This document shows positions 49,023 through 57,067 of a stretch of 64,000 nucleotides of DNA, piece by piece. A model generated the notes under the pieces. It was not told the origin of the DNA. It searched no databases and was given only the letters and a program-made list of their open reading frames with translations. Each line of letters starts with the position of its first letter. Position 1 is the stretch's first letter. The position numbers and the translations under genes were made by a program. The stretch is from Pleurocapsa minor GSE-CHR-MK 17-07R (GTDB lineage Bacteria; Chloroflexota; Anaerolineae; Aggregatilineales; Phototrophicaceae), in the NCBI GenBank assembly GCA_019359125.1, contig JAHHHY010000015.1:33575-97574 (forward strand), given 5' to 3'.

Positions 49023-52000
49023 ATGTCTGACCGCCCGAATAACGCGCAAGACGATCTCACGCCGCAGGATTCGGGCGCGTCGTCTGGCTGGCGCACGCCT
49101 GAGCAGGGCACGGAAGCGGCCAGCTCAGAGACATCGGCCGCCGAAGACGTGCAATCCCCCGCGCCTGAGGCGCCCCAGCAGGCTGTCCTGCTGGCTGGCG
49201 GATGGCGTGCTCCCTCTGAAAGCGTCGCCGCCGCCGCCGGACAATCCGCCAGCAAAGGCAAGGCCTGGCGCGTGCCCACGCTCCCCCGTGAGCTGGACCC
49301 GCAGCCGCGTGCCTCTGGCCAATGGCATCTGCCCGCCACCACAACGATCAGCGCCGATGACGAGAGCGTGGTCATCAGCGACGAAGCCCCCTCTGAGCAT
49401 GCTGTCCCGATAGAAGGGGATGCCGCCACCGAGCTGGGCGTGCTGCCACATGACGCGCTTGCGTCTGAAGCGGAGGCCGATGGGCAGGTGCTGCCGCTGG
49501 ATCCGCTGGGCCACACAGGTGAGACGGGCACCGAAGCGGGCGAAGACCTGGAAGAAGACGAAGACGAAGAAGAAGGTGACCGCTTCAGCATGAGCCAGCT
49601 GATCGCGATCGCCAGCCTGGCCGAGAAGCCGGAAGCCGCCATCGCGATAGACGAAGATGCTGCCGCTGCCGACCCCGCCGAATATGCCCGCCAGCAGATT
49701 GAAAAACTGCGTGCCGCTGGCGCTGCCCCGGCCGCCGAGCCGGAACCGGAGCCTGCCCCGCAAGCTGAACAGGCCGAAGTCGCCGTATCCGAGGCGGCGG
49801 GCCTGAGTGAAACTGAAGTTGTCGAGCTGGAGAAATTTCGCGCTGCTGAGGCGCGCATCAAGTCACTGCGCGAGGAGTTTCGCCAGGGCCGCATGACGCG
49901 TGAGGAGCTGACCGAAGCCCTCAAGAAGCAGATGGTGCTGGACGACAACAATTCGTGGTGGATGATGGGTGTCGAAAGCGACAACTGGTATCACCACGAG
50001 AATAATGCCTGGGTGCTGAAGAAGCCGGCCGTGCTGGCCAAAGCTGCTGGCAGCGCCCCGCCTGTCGCGCCTGCGTCCCCGTCGCCCGCGCCGGTCATCG
50101 CGCAGGAAGACGAGATGCCGCTGCCGCAGCAGGTGCCCACGCGTGACCTGGACGCGACCATGGTCGGCACCGCCGCCATCAATCTGGCGACCAACCTGCC
50201 CGATACGATGCCCAATATCGCGCTCGACCAGCCCGCCGATGCCAACGCCTACACGCAGGTGAATCCGGCCTTCCAGGCCACTGTACCGTCTAATGCGACG
50301 GTGGTCAGCGCCCCCATGGGCGATTATGTGCCGCCCGTCGCCATCCCATCGCCTGCGCCCGTCGTCACCGGCCCGGCCATTCCCAGCTATGAAGAGGCCG
50401 TCGCCAAAGCGCAGCAAAATACCGTGCGCCGGATCATCATCGCGGCGGCCGTGCTGGTGGGCGTGCTGCTGTTGTCGGCCACCTGCGGCATTGTCGCGCT
50501 GCTGACGACCTATCAGAACGTGCTCAGCCCGTATACGCCGGGCATCACCGCGCTGGCCAATTACGAGCCTGCCTTCCAGACGGCGCGCATTTACGCCGCT
50601 GACAACACCGTGATCGCCACGCTGATTGGCCAGGGTGACCGCCAGCCAGTCGCGCTGAACGAGGTGTCGCCCTATTTCCTGCACGCGGTCCTCTCGATTG
50701 AAGACCCGCAATATTATGCCAACGCGGGCTTTGATGCGGGCAAGCTGGTCAGCGGCTTTGTGCAGAATGTCACCGCTGGCGCACCGGGCACGACCGGCGG
50801 CATCACCGAGCAGATCGCGTGTAACCTGGTGATTCAGAACTGCGAACCGACGCCGGAAAACCAGCTTCGCATCTTCGTGGTCGCGTCGGAAATTTCGCGC
50901 ACGTATGACGCGAATTTCATCCTGAACCTGTACATCAATGAGATTTTCTTCGGCAACCAGAGCTATGGCGTGGAGAGCGCGGGGGAATTCTATTTCAACA
51001 CGCCTGCCCGCGACCTGAACCGCGCGCAGTCTGCGTTGCTGGCCGGGCTGATCGAAGCGCCCGCGACCTTTGACCCGATCGTCAATCGCGGCGGCGCGTT
51101 CGAGCGCATGAACGCGGTGCTCAATCGTCAGGCCGAAGTTGGCTGTATCCAGCTCGATTTTGACCCGTATCGCGGTGAGCCGTTCTGCATCACCAGCGCC
51201 GAACTGGTCTCCGGCCAGGTCATCCTCGAAAAGGCCCGGGTGGAAGCGGCGAACTATCGCCCGCGTGAAAACCAGAACCGTTATCCGCACTTCGTCAACT
51301 ACGTGCAGGCGCAGGTGGAGCAGTACTACGGCACCAGCGAGATGTTCCGCCGCGGCTTCCAGATTTACACCACGCTCAATCCGCGCATCCAGGACACGGC
51401 GCAGGCCGCCCTGATTGCGGGCGTGGCCAATGGCACCAATGCCGGCGTGAACAACGGTGCCGTGCTGGTGGCCGAGCCGGGAACCGGCGCCATCCGCGCG
51501 ATGGTGGGCAGCCCGGATTTCAACAATCGCCAGATTGACGGCGAGGTCAACAACGTCTTCACGTGGCAGCCCAGCGGCGACGCCATCCAGCCGATCATCT
51601 ATACCGCCGCGCTGGAAGGACAGACGAATCCTACGACCGGCGTATTTGAATATATGACGCCAGCAACCGTGCTTTGGAATGTGCCGACGACGTACAATAC
51701 CACGCCGCCGTTTGCCCCGCAGAACGTGAACAGCGCGTATACCGGCCCGACATCGATCCGCTTCGCGCTGGGCAACAGCTATGCCGTGACCTCCGCCAAG
51801 GCCTATGAGTTCATCGGTGACCAGCACTTCGTCGATACGTCCAACCGCATGGGCATCAATTTCCTGCAGGACGCGATCTTCGGCCTGGGCGCGTCGCAGG
51901 GCAGCAACAGCGTGCGCCTGTACGACATGGTCGAGGCTTATGGCACGCTGGCGGCCAACGGACAGCGCGCGCCGCTGACGGCGATCGCCCGCGTAACCGA

Positions 52001-53159
52001 TAATCAGGGCAACGAAATCGCCACGCCCGAACGTGCGGCTCCCTCGCAGCAGATTCAGCCGCAGGTGGCCTTCCTCATCAACAGCATCCTGGCCGATGAT
52101 GTGGCGCGTTCCAGCACGTTTGGCCTGAACAGCGCGCTCAACCTGCAGGCCTATGCTGGGCGCGTGGCCGTCAAGACGGGCACCAGCACGGGCAATCAGG
52201 ACCTGTGGACGGTGGGCTACAGCAGCAATCTGGTCGTCGGCGTGTGGACCGGCAGCCACAACAACACCAATACCAATGGCTCGGCGCAGGGCATTGCGGT
52301 GCCGGTGTGGAATGCCGTCATGAATGCCGCGCTCCAGGGCACTAATCCGGCCTTCCAGCAGCCGTCTGGCATCGTGCAGGCGCAGGTGTGCGCGCTGACC
52401 GGCGCGCTGTATGACCCGAATGTGACGCAGAATTGCAGCGCCGTGCGCACCGAGCTGTTTGTGCAGAATGCGCCGCCGCTGACGGCCGACCAGGGCTTCG
52501 TCAACACGCTGAATATCGACTCGTGGTCGGGCCTGCTGGCGAACCAGTACTGCCCCGACAATACCATCGCCGGGCGCTTCCTCAATGTGAGCGATGCCTC
52601 CGCCGTGAGCTGGCTGTCCAGCGGCGCCGGACAGGCGTTCGCCGCGCAGAATGGCCTGACCGGCCTGACCGGCCTGACGCCGCCATCGGCCTGCACAATC
52701 AGCTCGCAGAATCCGGTGATTGCGCTCAACGGCCCCACCAACGGCCAGACGCTGCAAGGCACGATCCAGTTCCTCGGTACTGTGCAGGCATTTAACTTTT
52801 CGCAGTACACGATTGAGCTGGCGCCGCAGAACGCGCCGACGTCGTTCACCGTCATCGTGGGCCCGAATAACACGCAGGTGCAGAATGGCGCGCTGGGCAC
52901 GTTCGACACCACGCGTGTCCCCAACGGCGTGTATACCTTCCGCCTGGCCGTGTATAACACCAGCAATGGCTACGCCTACCGGACGGCCCAGGTGACGATC
53001 AACAATCCGCCGCCGACCGCGGCCCCAACGCTGCCGATTATCCAGCCGACGGTGGCGCCGTTCATCCAGCCGACGTTCCCGGTGCTGGTGGCGACGCCGC
53101 TGCCGTTTGACCCGTTCACCAGCGGCGGCCCCACACCGACGATTAATTTCGGGGGCTAG
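49023..53159 (+). CDS. Giant PBP1-like protein (GT51 + transpeptidase folds) with degenerate active sites
   Basis: A 1378-aa protein. Residues 1-460 are acidic and Pro/Ala-rich, with a compact module at about 280-345 (GRMTREELTEALKKQMVLDD, then WWMMGVESDNWYHH). A transmembrane helix lies at about 470-495, a GT51 fold at about 550-720, a transpeptidase fold at about 790-1110, and an Ig-like domain and Pro-rich tail from about 1235. In GT51, Glu560 of IEDPQYY is kept, but the usual second catalytic Glu aligns with Ile617 and GGSTITQQL reads GGITEQI. In the transpeptidase, SxxK reads D853-A-I-Q856 and SxN reads S919-Y-A921. KTGT at 1051-1054 is intact. Probably a non-catalytic scaffold. Confidence 0.85.
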   Translation: MSDRPNNAQDDLTPQDSGASSGWRTPEQGTEAASSETSAAEDVQSPAPEAPQQAVLLAGGWRAPSESVAAAAGQSASKGKAWRVPTLPRELDPQPRASGQWHLPATTTISADDESVVISDEAPSEHAVPIEGDAATELGVLPHDALASEAEADGQVLPLDPLGHTGETGTEAGEDLEEDEDEEEGDRFSMSQLIAIASLAEKPEAAIAIDEDAAAADPAEYARQQIEKLRAAGAAPAAEPEPEPAPQAEQAEVAVSEAAGLSETEVVELEKFRAAEARIKSLREEFRQGRMTREELTEALKKQMVLDDNNSWWMMGVESDNWYHHENNAWVLKKPAVLAKAAGSAPPVAPASPSPAPVIAQEDEMPLPQQVPTRDLDATMVGTAAINLATNLPDTMPNIALDQPADANAYTQVNPAFQATVPSNATVVSAPMGDYVPPVAIPSPAPVVTGPAIPSYEEAVAKAQQNTVRRIIIAAAVLVGVLLLSATCGIVALLTTYQNVLSPYTPGITALANYEPAFQTARIYAADNTVIATLIGQGDRQPVALNEVSPYFLHAVLSIEDPQYYANAGFDAGKLVSGFVQNVTAGAPGTTGGITEQIACNLVIQNCEPTPENQLRIFVVASEISRTYDANFILNLYINEIFFGNQSYGVESAGEFYFNTPARDLNRAQSALLAGLIEAPATFDPIVNRGGAFERMNAVLNRQAEVGCIQLDFDPYRGEPFCITSAELVSGQVILEKARVEAANYRPRENQNRYPHFVNYVQAQVEQYYGTSEMFRRGFQIYTTLNPRIQDTAQAALIAGVANGTNAGVNNGAVLVAEPGTGAIRAMVGSPDFNNRQIDGEVNNVFTWQPSGDAIQPIIYTAALEGQTNPTTGVFEYMTPATVLWNVPTTYNTTPPFAPQNVNSAYTGPTSIRFALGNSYAVTSAKAYEFIGDQHFVDTSNRMGINFLQDAIFGLGASQGSNSVRLYDMVEAYGTLAANGQRAPLTAIARVTDNQGNEIATPERAAPSQQIQPQVAFLINSILADDVARSSTFGLNSALNLQAYAGRVAVKTGTSTGNQDLWTVGYSSNLVVGVWTGSHNNTNTNGSAQGIAVPVWNAVMNAALQGTNPAFQQPSGIVQAQVCALTGALYDPNVTQNCSAVRTELFVQNAPPLTADQGFVNTLNIDSWSGLLANQYCPDNTIAGRFLNVSDASAVSWLSSGAGQAFAAQNGLTGLTGLTPPSACTISSQNPVIALNGPTNGQTLQGTIQFLGTVQAFNFSQYTIELAPQNAPTSFTVIVGPNNTQVQNGALGTFDTTRVPNGVYTFRLAVYNTSNGYAYRTAQVTINNPPPTAAPTLPIIQPTVAPFIQPTFPVLVATPLPFDPFTSGGPTPTINFGG

Positions 53160-53187
53160 GCGCGGCGCGCAATCAGCACCGGCAAAA

Positions 53188-53252
53188 CTCACCCCGGACG
53201 TTGTCCGACCCTCTCCATATGGAGAGGGTAGCCTGCATAGCAGGCGGGTGAG
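53188..53252. repeat. Composite inverted repeat, CCCTCTCC family
   Basis: Outer arms CTCACCC (53188-53194) and GGGTGAG (53246-53252) enclose the perfect 20-bp palindrome CCCTCTCCATATGGAGAGGG (53209-53228) and a small hairpin GCCTGC/GCAGGC. The layout matches the longer element at 25912-26051. It could fold in the mRNA between the PBP-like and TolB-like genes. Confidence 0.7.
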
Positions 53253-53338
53253 GTGGTATGTGATGATTCATGACGTGGACCAGCCGTCACACCCCCGTAC
53301 GCACCGACCCGTTCACCCGATTTTCCCACGGAGAGGTC

Positions 53339-54466
53339 ATGACCCGACCCGCGAAATTCATCCTGCTGGCCTGCTGCCTGCTGATTGCCGCGCTGACGGC
53401 GCAGGCCGCCCCCGGCCAGCCCCAGACCGGCCTGCTGGGCGCGCCGCTGCTGGGCTATGACACCGCCACGGGCGACCGTATCGCGCTGGTGGATCTGGCG
53501 ACGGGCATGCAGCGCGACCTGCGCTTTGGCGGCCGCCTGCACAAGCTGTGGGGGTTTTCGCCGGATGGCTGCCGCCTGCTGCTGACGCTGGGCGAGGGCG
53601 ATGCGCCGCCGCGCCTGTACAGCGCCCGCCTGGATGGCTCCGACCTGACCGATCTGGCGGCGTTTGAGCCTGGCTATGGCGCGTGGGATGCCGAGTGGAA
53701 TCCGAATCCAGCCGAGGACCGCATCGCTTTCACGCTGTTCACCACGCAGGACGATGGCGACGGCGTGCCCGACCATCGGGTCGCGTGGGTGTCGGCGGCG
53801 GGTGGAGAATCTCCGGTGCCCTACAGCGTCGCGGGCGATGAGCACACGCCACGCTGGTCGGCTGATGGCCGCTGGCTGGTCTACACCGCATTTGTCCCGC
53901 GTGAGGACAACCCGAATGTGCGCGAGGCCGATCTGTGGCGGGTGAGCGCCGACGGCACGCAGAAGTTTCGCGTGACCGACTTTCCGCAGGGCAGCGTACA
54001 TTCGCCGCGCTGGTCGCCCAATGGCGAGCTGATCGGCTTCATTTATTCGCCGTCGCCCAACAACGACCAGTTCTGGATGGTCGGCGCGCAGGAAGGCGCA
54101 TTTCCCACCCAGCTCAGCTATGAGCCGGTGCTGACGATGGACTATGCGTGGCTGGCCGACAGCACGGCGATGGTAGCCGCGGCGCGCAACATGCAGGGCA
54201 TCGTGGATACGCGCCTGTGGCAGATTCCGCTGGTGGGCAATGCCGACGCCGACGCCCGTTTGTACCCCGTGCCGCCGGACATGATTTATCCGTATGCGCC
54301 GCGTTTCAGCGCGGATGGCGCGCTGCTGGCCGCACGCTCGGCCTATGCGGTGGGAGTCATCGAGACGGCCACCGGCGCGCTGACCCTGCTGCCCGATTCG
54401 CTGGGCAACACCACGCCATACTTCGCGCCTGCCGCATTTCAGGGCGAGGCAGGCTGCTCCGGTTAG
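53339..54466 (+). CDS. Secreted TolB-like beta-propeller protein
   Basis: A 375-aa exported protein. The signal peptide MTRPAKFILLACCLLIAALT ends near QAA. WD40/PD40-type blades follow, each with a (S/A)xDG or W(S/N)P turn: LWGFSPDGCRLLLTLGEGDA, AEWNPNPAEDRIAFTLF, TPRWSADGRWLVYTAF, SPRWSPNGELIGFIYS, APRFSADGALLAARSA. Such propellers bind proteins or glycans at the cell surface. The SD GGAGAGG sits before ATG 53339; the frame above it is repeat DNA. It follows the PBP-like gene and may be expressed with it. Confidence 0.8.
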   Translation: MTRPAKFILLACCLLIAALTAQAAPGQPQTGLLGAPLLGYDTATGDRIALVDLATGMQRDLRFGGRLHKLWGFSPDGCRLLLTLGEGDAPPRLYSARLDGSDLTDLAAFEPGYGAWDAEWNPNPAEDRIAFTLFTTQDDGDGVPDHRVAWVSAAGGESPVPYSVAGDEHTPRWSADGRWLVYTAFVPREDNPNVREADLWRVSADGTQKFRVTDFPQGSVHSPRWSPNGELIGFIYSPSPNNDQFWMVGAQEGAFPTQLSYEPVLTMDYAWLADSTAMVAAARNMQGIVDTRLWQIPLVGNADADARLYPVPPDMIYPYAPRFSADGALLAARSAYAVGVIETATGALTLLPDSLGNTTPYFAPAAFQGEAGCSG

Positions 54467-54515
54467 AAAATGTCAACGCGCCTGTGAAGAAGTTGTCAGG
54501 GTGAGGCCGGGCCGG

Positions 54516-54544
54516 TTGCCGTCAGCCACAGGCAAGTGTACACT
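54516..54544 (+). promoter_or_regulatory. Promoter of the TIM-barrel gene
   Basis: TTGCCG (54516-54521), 17 bases, TACACT (54539-54544). Transcription would begin around 54551, leaving a leader of only about 12 bases before ATG 54563 and little room for a Shine-Dalgarno site. Confidence 0.5.
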
Positions 54545-54562
54545 GAACAAATTGGACTTATT

Positions 54563-55375
54563 ATGACACCTATTATCTGCTCGGAGCCGCGTGTGAGCGA
54601 CCGCGTTTTACTGAGTGCAGGCCTGAAAAATGCACCGGATGTGATTCAACTGGCTCACCGCCAGGGCGTGGGCGCCGAGCTGATGGCTTTTGCGATGCCT
54701 GATGTGCTGGATGGCGACTGGCGCCAGACGGTCGAAGACTATCGCGCGCTGACCGACGGCCTGCCGATGCTGACGCTGCATGGGCCATTTTTCGATATGG
54801 TGCCGGGCAGTATCGATCAGCGCATCAACAGCATGACGATGGAGCGCTATCGCCATGCGCTGGATATCGCCAGCATGCTGGGTGCAAAAATTGTCGTCTT
54901 TCACGCCAATTTCATCGCATCGCTGAAGAACGAGGACTATCGCATCGGCTGGCAAAGCCGCAACGTGGAATTCTTCCTGCATGTGGCCGAGTATGCAGCG
55001 GCGCAGGGCGTGGTGGCGGCGGTCGAGAATATGTGGGAGTTTGACCCCGATATCATCACCGACGTGCTGGCCCGCGTGAATCACCCGCATCTGCGCGCCT
55101 GCCTCGATGTCGGCCACGCACACCTGTTCAGCCAGGTCCCGCTGGACAAGTGGCTAGACACCGTCTCGCCGTTTCTGGTGCACACGCACCTGAACAACAA
55201 CGACGGCCTGCTGGATATTCACCGTGCGCTGCCCAACGGCGTGCTGGATTACCATGACGTGCTGGCCAAGCTGCGCGCGCTGCCCGCGCCGCCGTCGATG
55301 ACGCTGGAGATGGACAGTGTCGCCGATATGGAGGCCAGCCTGGGCTATTTCGAGGGCTTCAGCCCGGCCGAATAA
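54563..55375 (+). CDS. TIM-barrel sugar isomerase/endonuclease-IV-like protein
   Basis: A 270-aa xylose-isomerase-like TIM barrel (AP_endonuc_2 superfamily). Metal-ligand positions are recognisable: LTLHGPFFDM (His), KIVVFHANF (His), VVAAVENMWEF (Glu), RACLDVGHAHLF (Asp and His), FLVHTHLNNNDG (His), and SMTLEMDSV (Glu) at the end. These fit a divalent-metal sugar epimerase or isomerase better than a nuclease, since the third-metal residues of endonuclease IV are not evident. Start 54563 (MTPIICSEPRVSDR) fits the promoter; GTG 54536 lies inside the -10. It is monocistronic. Confidence 0.75.
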   Translation: MTPIICSEPRVSDRVLLSAGLKNAPDVIQLAHRQGVGAELMAFAMPDVLDGDWRQTVEDYRALTDGLPMLTLHGPFFDMVPGSIDQRINSMTMERYRHALDIASMLGAKIVVFHANFIASLKNEDYRIGWQSRNVEFFLHVAEYAAAQGVVAAVENMWEFDPDIITDVLARVNHPHLRACLDVGHAHLFSQVPLDKWLDTVSPFLVHTHLNNNDGLLDIHRALPNGVLDYHDVLAKLRALPAPPSMTLEMDSVADMEASLGYFEGFSPAE

Positions 55376-55381
55376 TCCGTT

Positions 55382-56281
55382 TCAGCCGCCGCCAGCGCGC
55401 AGATAATGCGCCCAGTAGCCGCCTGCGATGCCCTGATACGGTCGCGCTGCCTGCAGCGTCCCCTTCGCATTGGCGGGTGTGCCATAGCGCCGCGCCACGA
55501 TCTCGATCAGTGTTTCCTCCGGCGTCCGCAAATACGCCATCCGCCCCAGCCCGCGCAGCAGAATGAACGACGCCGTCCACTCACCCACGCCCTCGATGCC
55601 CCGCAGCCAGCGATAAACCTCGTCGTCCGGCGCGCTGTACAACCACGCCTCGTCGACTCGCGCGAAGGCCTGAATCGCTGCACCCAGGAAGCGGGCGCGA
55701 TAGTCCTGCCGGGCGATCAGCAGCAGGTCGTCATGCGTCGCTGGCAGCAGCTCATGCGCTTCGGGGAAGGCCAGGTATTCCGCGCCGTCCAGTCGGATGC
55801 GCCCGCCCCAGCGTTCCAGCAGGCGGCGTTTGGCATTGGTCGCGTTGGTGCGGCCGTTGCGCGCCGACAGCATCGCCCAGACGATATTCTCGAACGGCGA
55901 GATAAAGCGCACCTGATGATAGCCGTACAGCCTGTCGATCAGCGGCGCGATCTGCGGGTCGTCGTGGCCGATGGCGTAAAATGGCATCAGGTCGTCGTCG
56001 ATGCTGAGCCAGCGCGCGATCTGCGCCAATGCGCGTGACTGGATCGCCTCGTCCAGCGCGGACTCGCTGTGCAGTCTGATTTCCAGCGCGGGCGAGTCCA
56101 ACGTGCCGGCAGACACAACCGAAAAAGCGATCGTGCTGCCGTCCAGACGAAGCGCCTTCGTCAGCGCGCCGTCCTCGATGGTCTGGTCGCCATAGGCGGG
56201 CGGGAAGCTGTTCAGGAATGCAAGTGTTTTGTCGAAGTCGAACGGGGTCGTGGGGGTGAGGATGTGCGGGTATTCATGCAT
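55382..56281 (-). CDS. DNA-3-methyladenine glycosylase II-like protein (HhH-GPD)
   Basis: A 299-aa AlkA-like protein. It has an N-terminal TBP-like beta domain (about 1-110) and a helical HhH-GPD domain with FENIVWAMLSARNGRTNATN and the hairpin LRGIEGVGEWTASFILLRGL. In AlkA the catalytic Asp follows this hairpin by about 20 residues. Here the matching segment is YLRTPEETLIEI, with Glu instead of Asp. That could be a conservative swap or mark a subfamily with altered activity. The family removes alkylated purines in base excision repair. It is convergent with the TIM-barrel gene and lies near VapBC. Confidence 0.8.
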   Translation of the reverse strand: MHEYPHILTPTTPFDFDKTLAFLNSFPPAYGDQTIEDGALTKALRLDGSTIAFSVVSAGTLDSPALEIRLHSESALDEAIQSRALAQIARWLSIDDDLMPFYAIGHDDPQIAPLIDRLYGYHQVRFISPFENIVWAMLSARNGRTNATNAKRRLLERWGGRIRLDGAEYLAFPEAHELLPATHDDLLLIARQDYRARFLGAAIQAFARVDEAWLYSAPDDEVYRWLRGIEGVGEWTASFILLRGLGRMAYLRTPEETLIEIVARRYGTPANAKGTLQAARPYQGIAGGYWAHYLRAGGG

Positions 56282-56310
56282 AAACAGGTCTCGATGCTGA
56301 AAACGAAGGA

Positions 56311-56730
56311 TCAGAATGGCGTCTGCACGACAATGCCGTGGGCACGTGCAGCAGAGGCCTGCCGGGCATCCAAGGTGTACAACGGCGCATTCAGCCGCTG
56401 GGCAAGCGCAATATAAACGCTGTCGTAGATGGCCAACCGGTTCTGCGTGCCGATTTCAAAAGCCTGCGCAAATACCTCATCGATCGACACGATATCTACG
56501 GGGATTTGGATGAGTTGTTCAAATAATGCAAAGCCCTGCTCTGATGAGATCAGACCTCGGCCGATATACTTCCACAACACATTTGCACCTTCAAGCAGTG
56601 CAAATTGCGGCGTGACCGCACTGAATTCCGGGGACAGGTCACCGAAGATTGCATTCTCTGTAAATCCCACAAACTGACCGGATACAAGTGTTTCAATAAT
56701 GATGCTGGCATCTACAACGATAATGACCAT
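56311..56730 (-). CDS. PIN-domain toxin, VapC-like
   Basis: A 139-aa PIN-domain ribonuclease with all four acidic positions of the family: Asp7 (VVDASIIIE), Glu47 (LLEGANVLWK), Asp103 (IYDSVYIALAQRL) and Asp121 (YTLDARQA). VapC toxins cleave tRNA or rRNA and are neutralised by a VapB antitoxin. The antitoxin gene is immediately upstream. The gene is noticeably more AT-rich than its neighbours, consistent with horizontal arrival. LDARQASAARAHGI near the end is a standard PIN tail. Confidence 0.88.
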   Translation of the reverse strand: MVIIVVDASIIIETLVSGQFVGFTENAIFGDLSPEFSAVTPQFALLEGANVLWKYIGRGLISSEQGFALFEQLIQIPVDIVSIDEVFAQAFEIGTQNRLAIYDSVYIALAQRLNAPLYTLDARQASAARAHGIVVQTPF

Positions 56731-56964
56731 TTAACGATCACGATCTTCGCGCAGCAGTTCGACGGACGATGGGGCATCTGGCGGCAGGCTGATACGTGCA
56801 GACCGGATGCTCTCAAGAATGTCCGATTTTGGCCGATTTTGTCGCCTGTTTTCGACACGCAGACCGTTAATCATGGCGTACTGATTCCCAGTTTCATCCA
56901 CCAGTATTTCGCGAATCATCTGCTTCAATTCTTCGCGCGTCATCTCGCCAACGGGTTTGTCCAT
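56731..56964 (-). CDS. Antitoxin, VapB-like
   Basis: A 77-aa acidic protein starting MDKPVGEMTREELKQMIREI after an AGGAGA site. A conserved helix (TREELKQMIREILVDE) is followed by a basic central segment RVENRRQNRPKSDI and a flexible C-terminus (SIRSARISLPPDAPSSVELL), the part that would wrap around the PIN toxin. The stop is next to the toxin start, as expected for a co-translated TA pair. An in-frame ATG 10 codons upstream is a weaker alternative. It probably autoregulates its promoter. Confidence 0.75.
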   Translation of the reverse strand: MDKPVGEMTREELKQMIREILVDETGNQYAMINGLRVENRRQNRPKSDILESIRSARISLPPDAPSSVELLREDRDR

Positions 56965-57067
56965 CGCGGGTCTCCTGCTGCTGTCTGGCTTCATTATATG
57001 ACAAAAACGGGGCCGTTCGTGCAGACACGGCCCCGCAGTGATGCATCGCTTCCGGCATGCGTGCCGG

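Noticed and set aside
49863..53192. A 1109-codon minus-strand frame opposite the PBP1-like gene
   Set aside because: It is antisense to a gene with clear domains and has Arg/His/Gln-rich composition typical of high-GC codon-bias shadows. No domain is visible.
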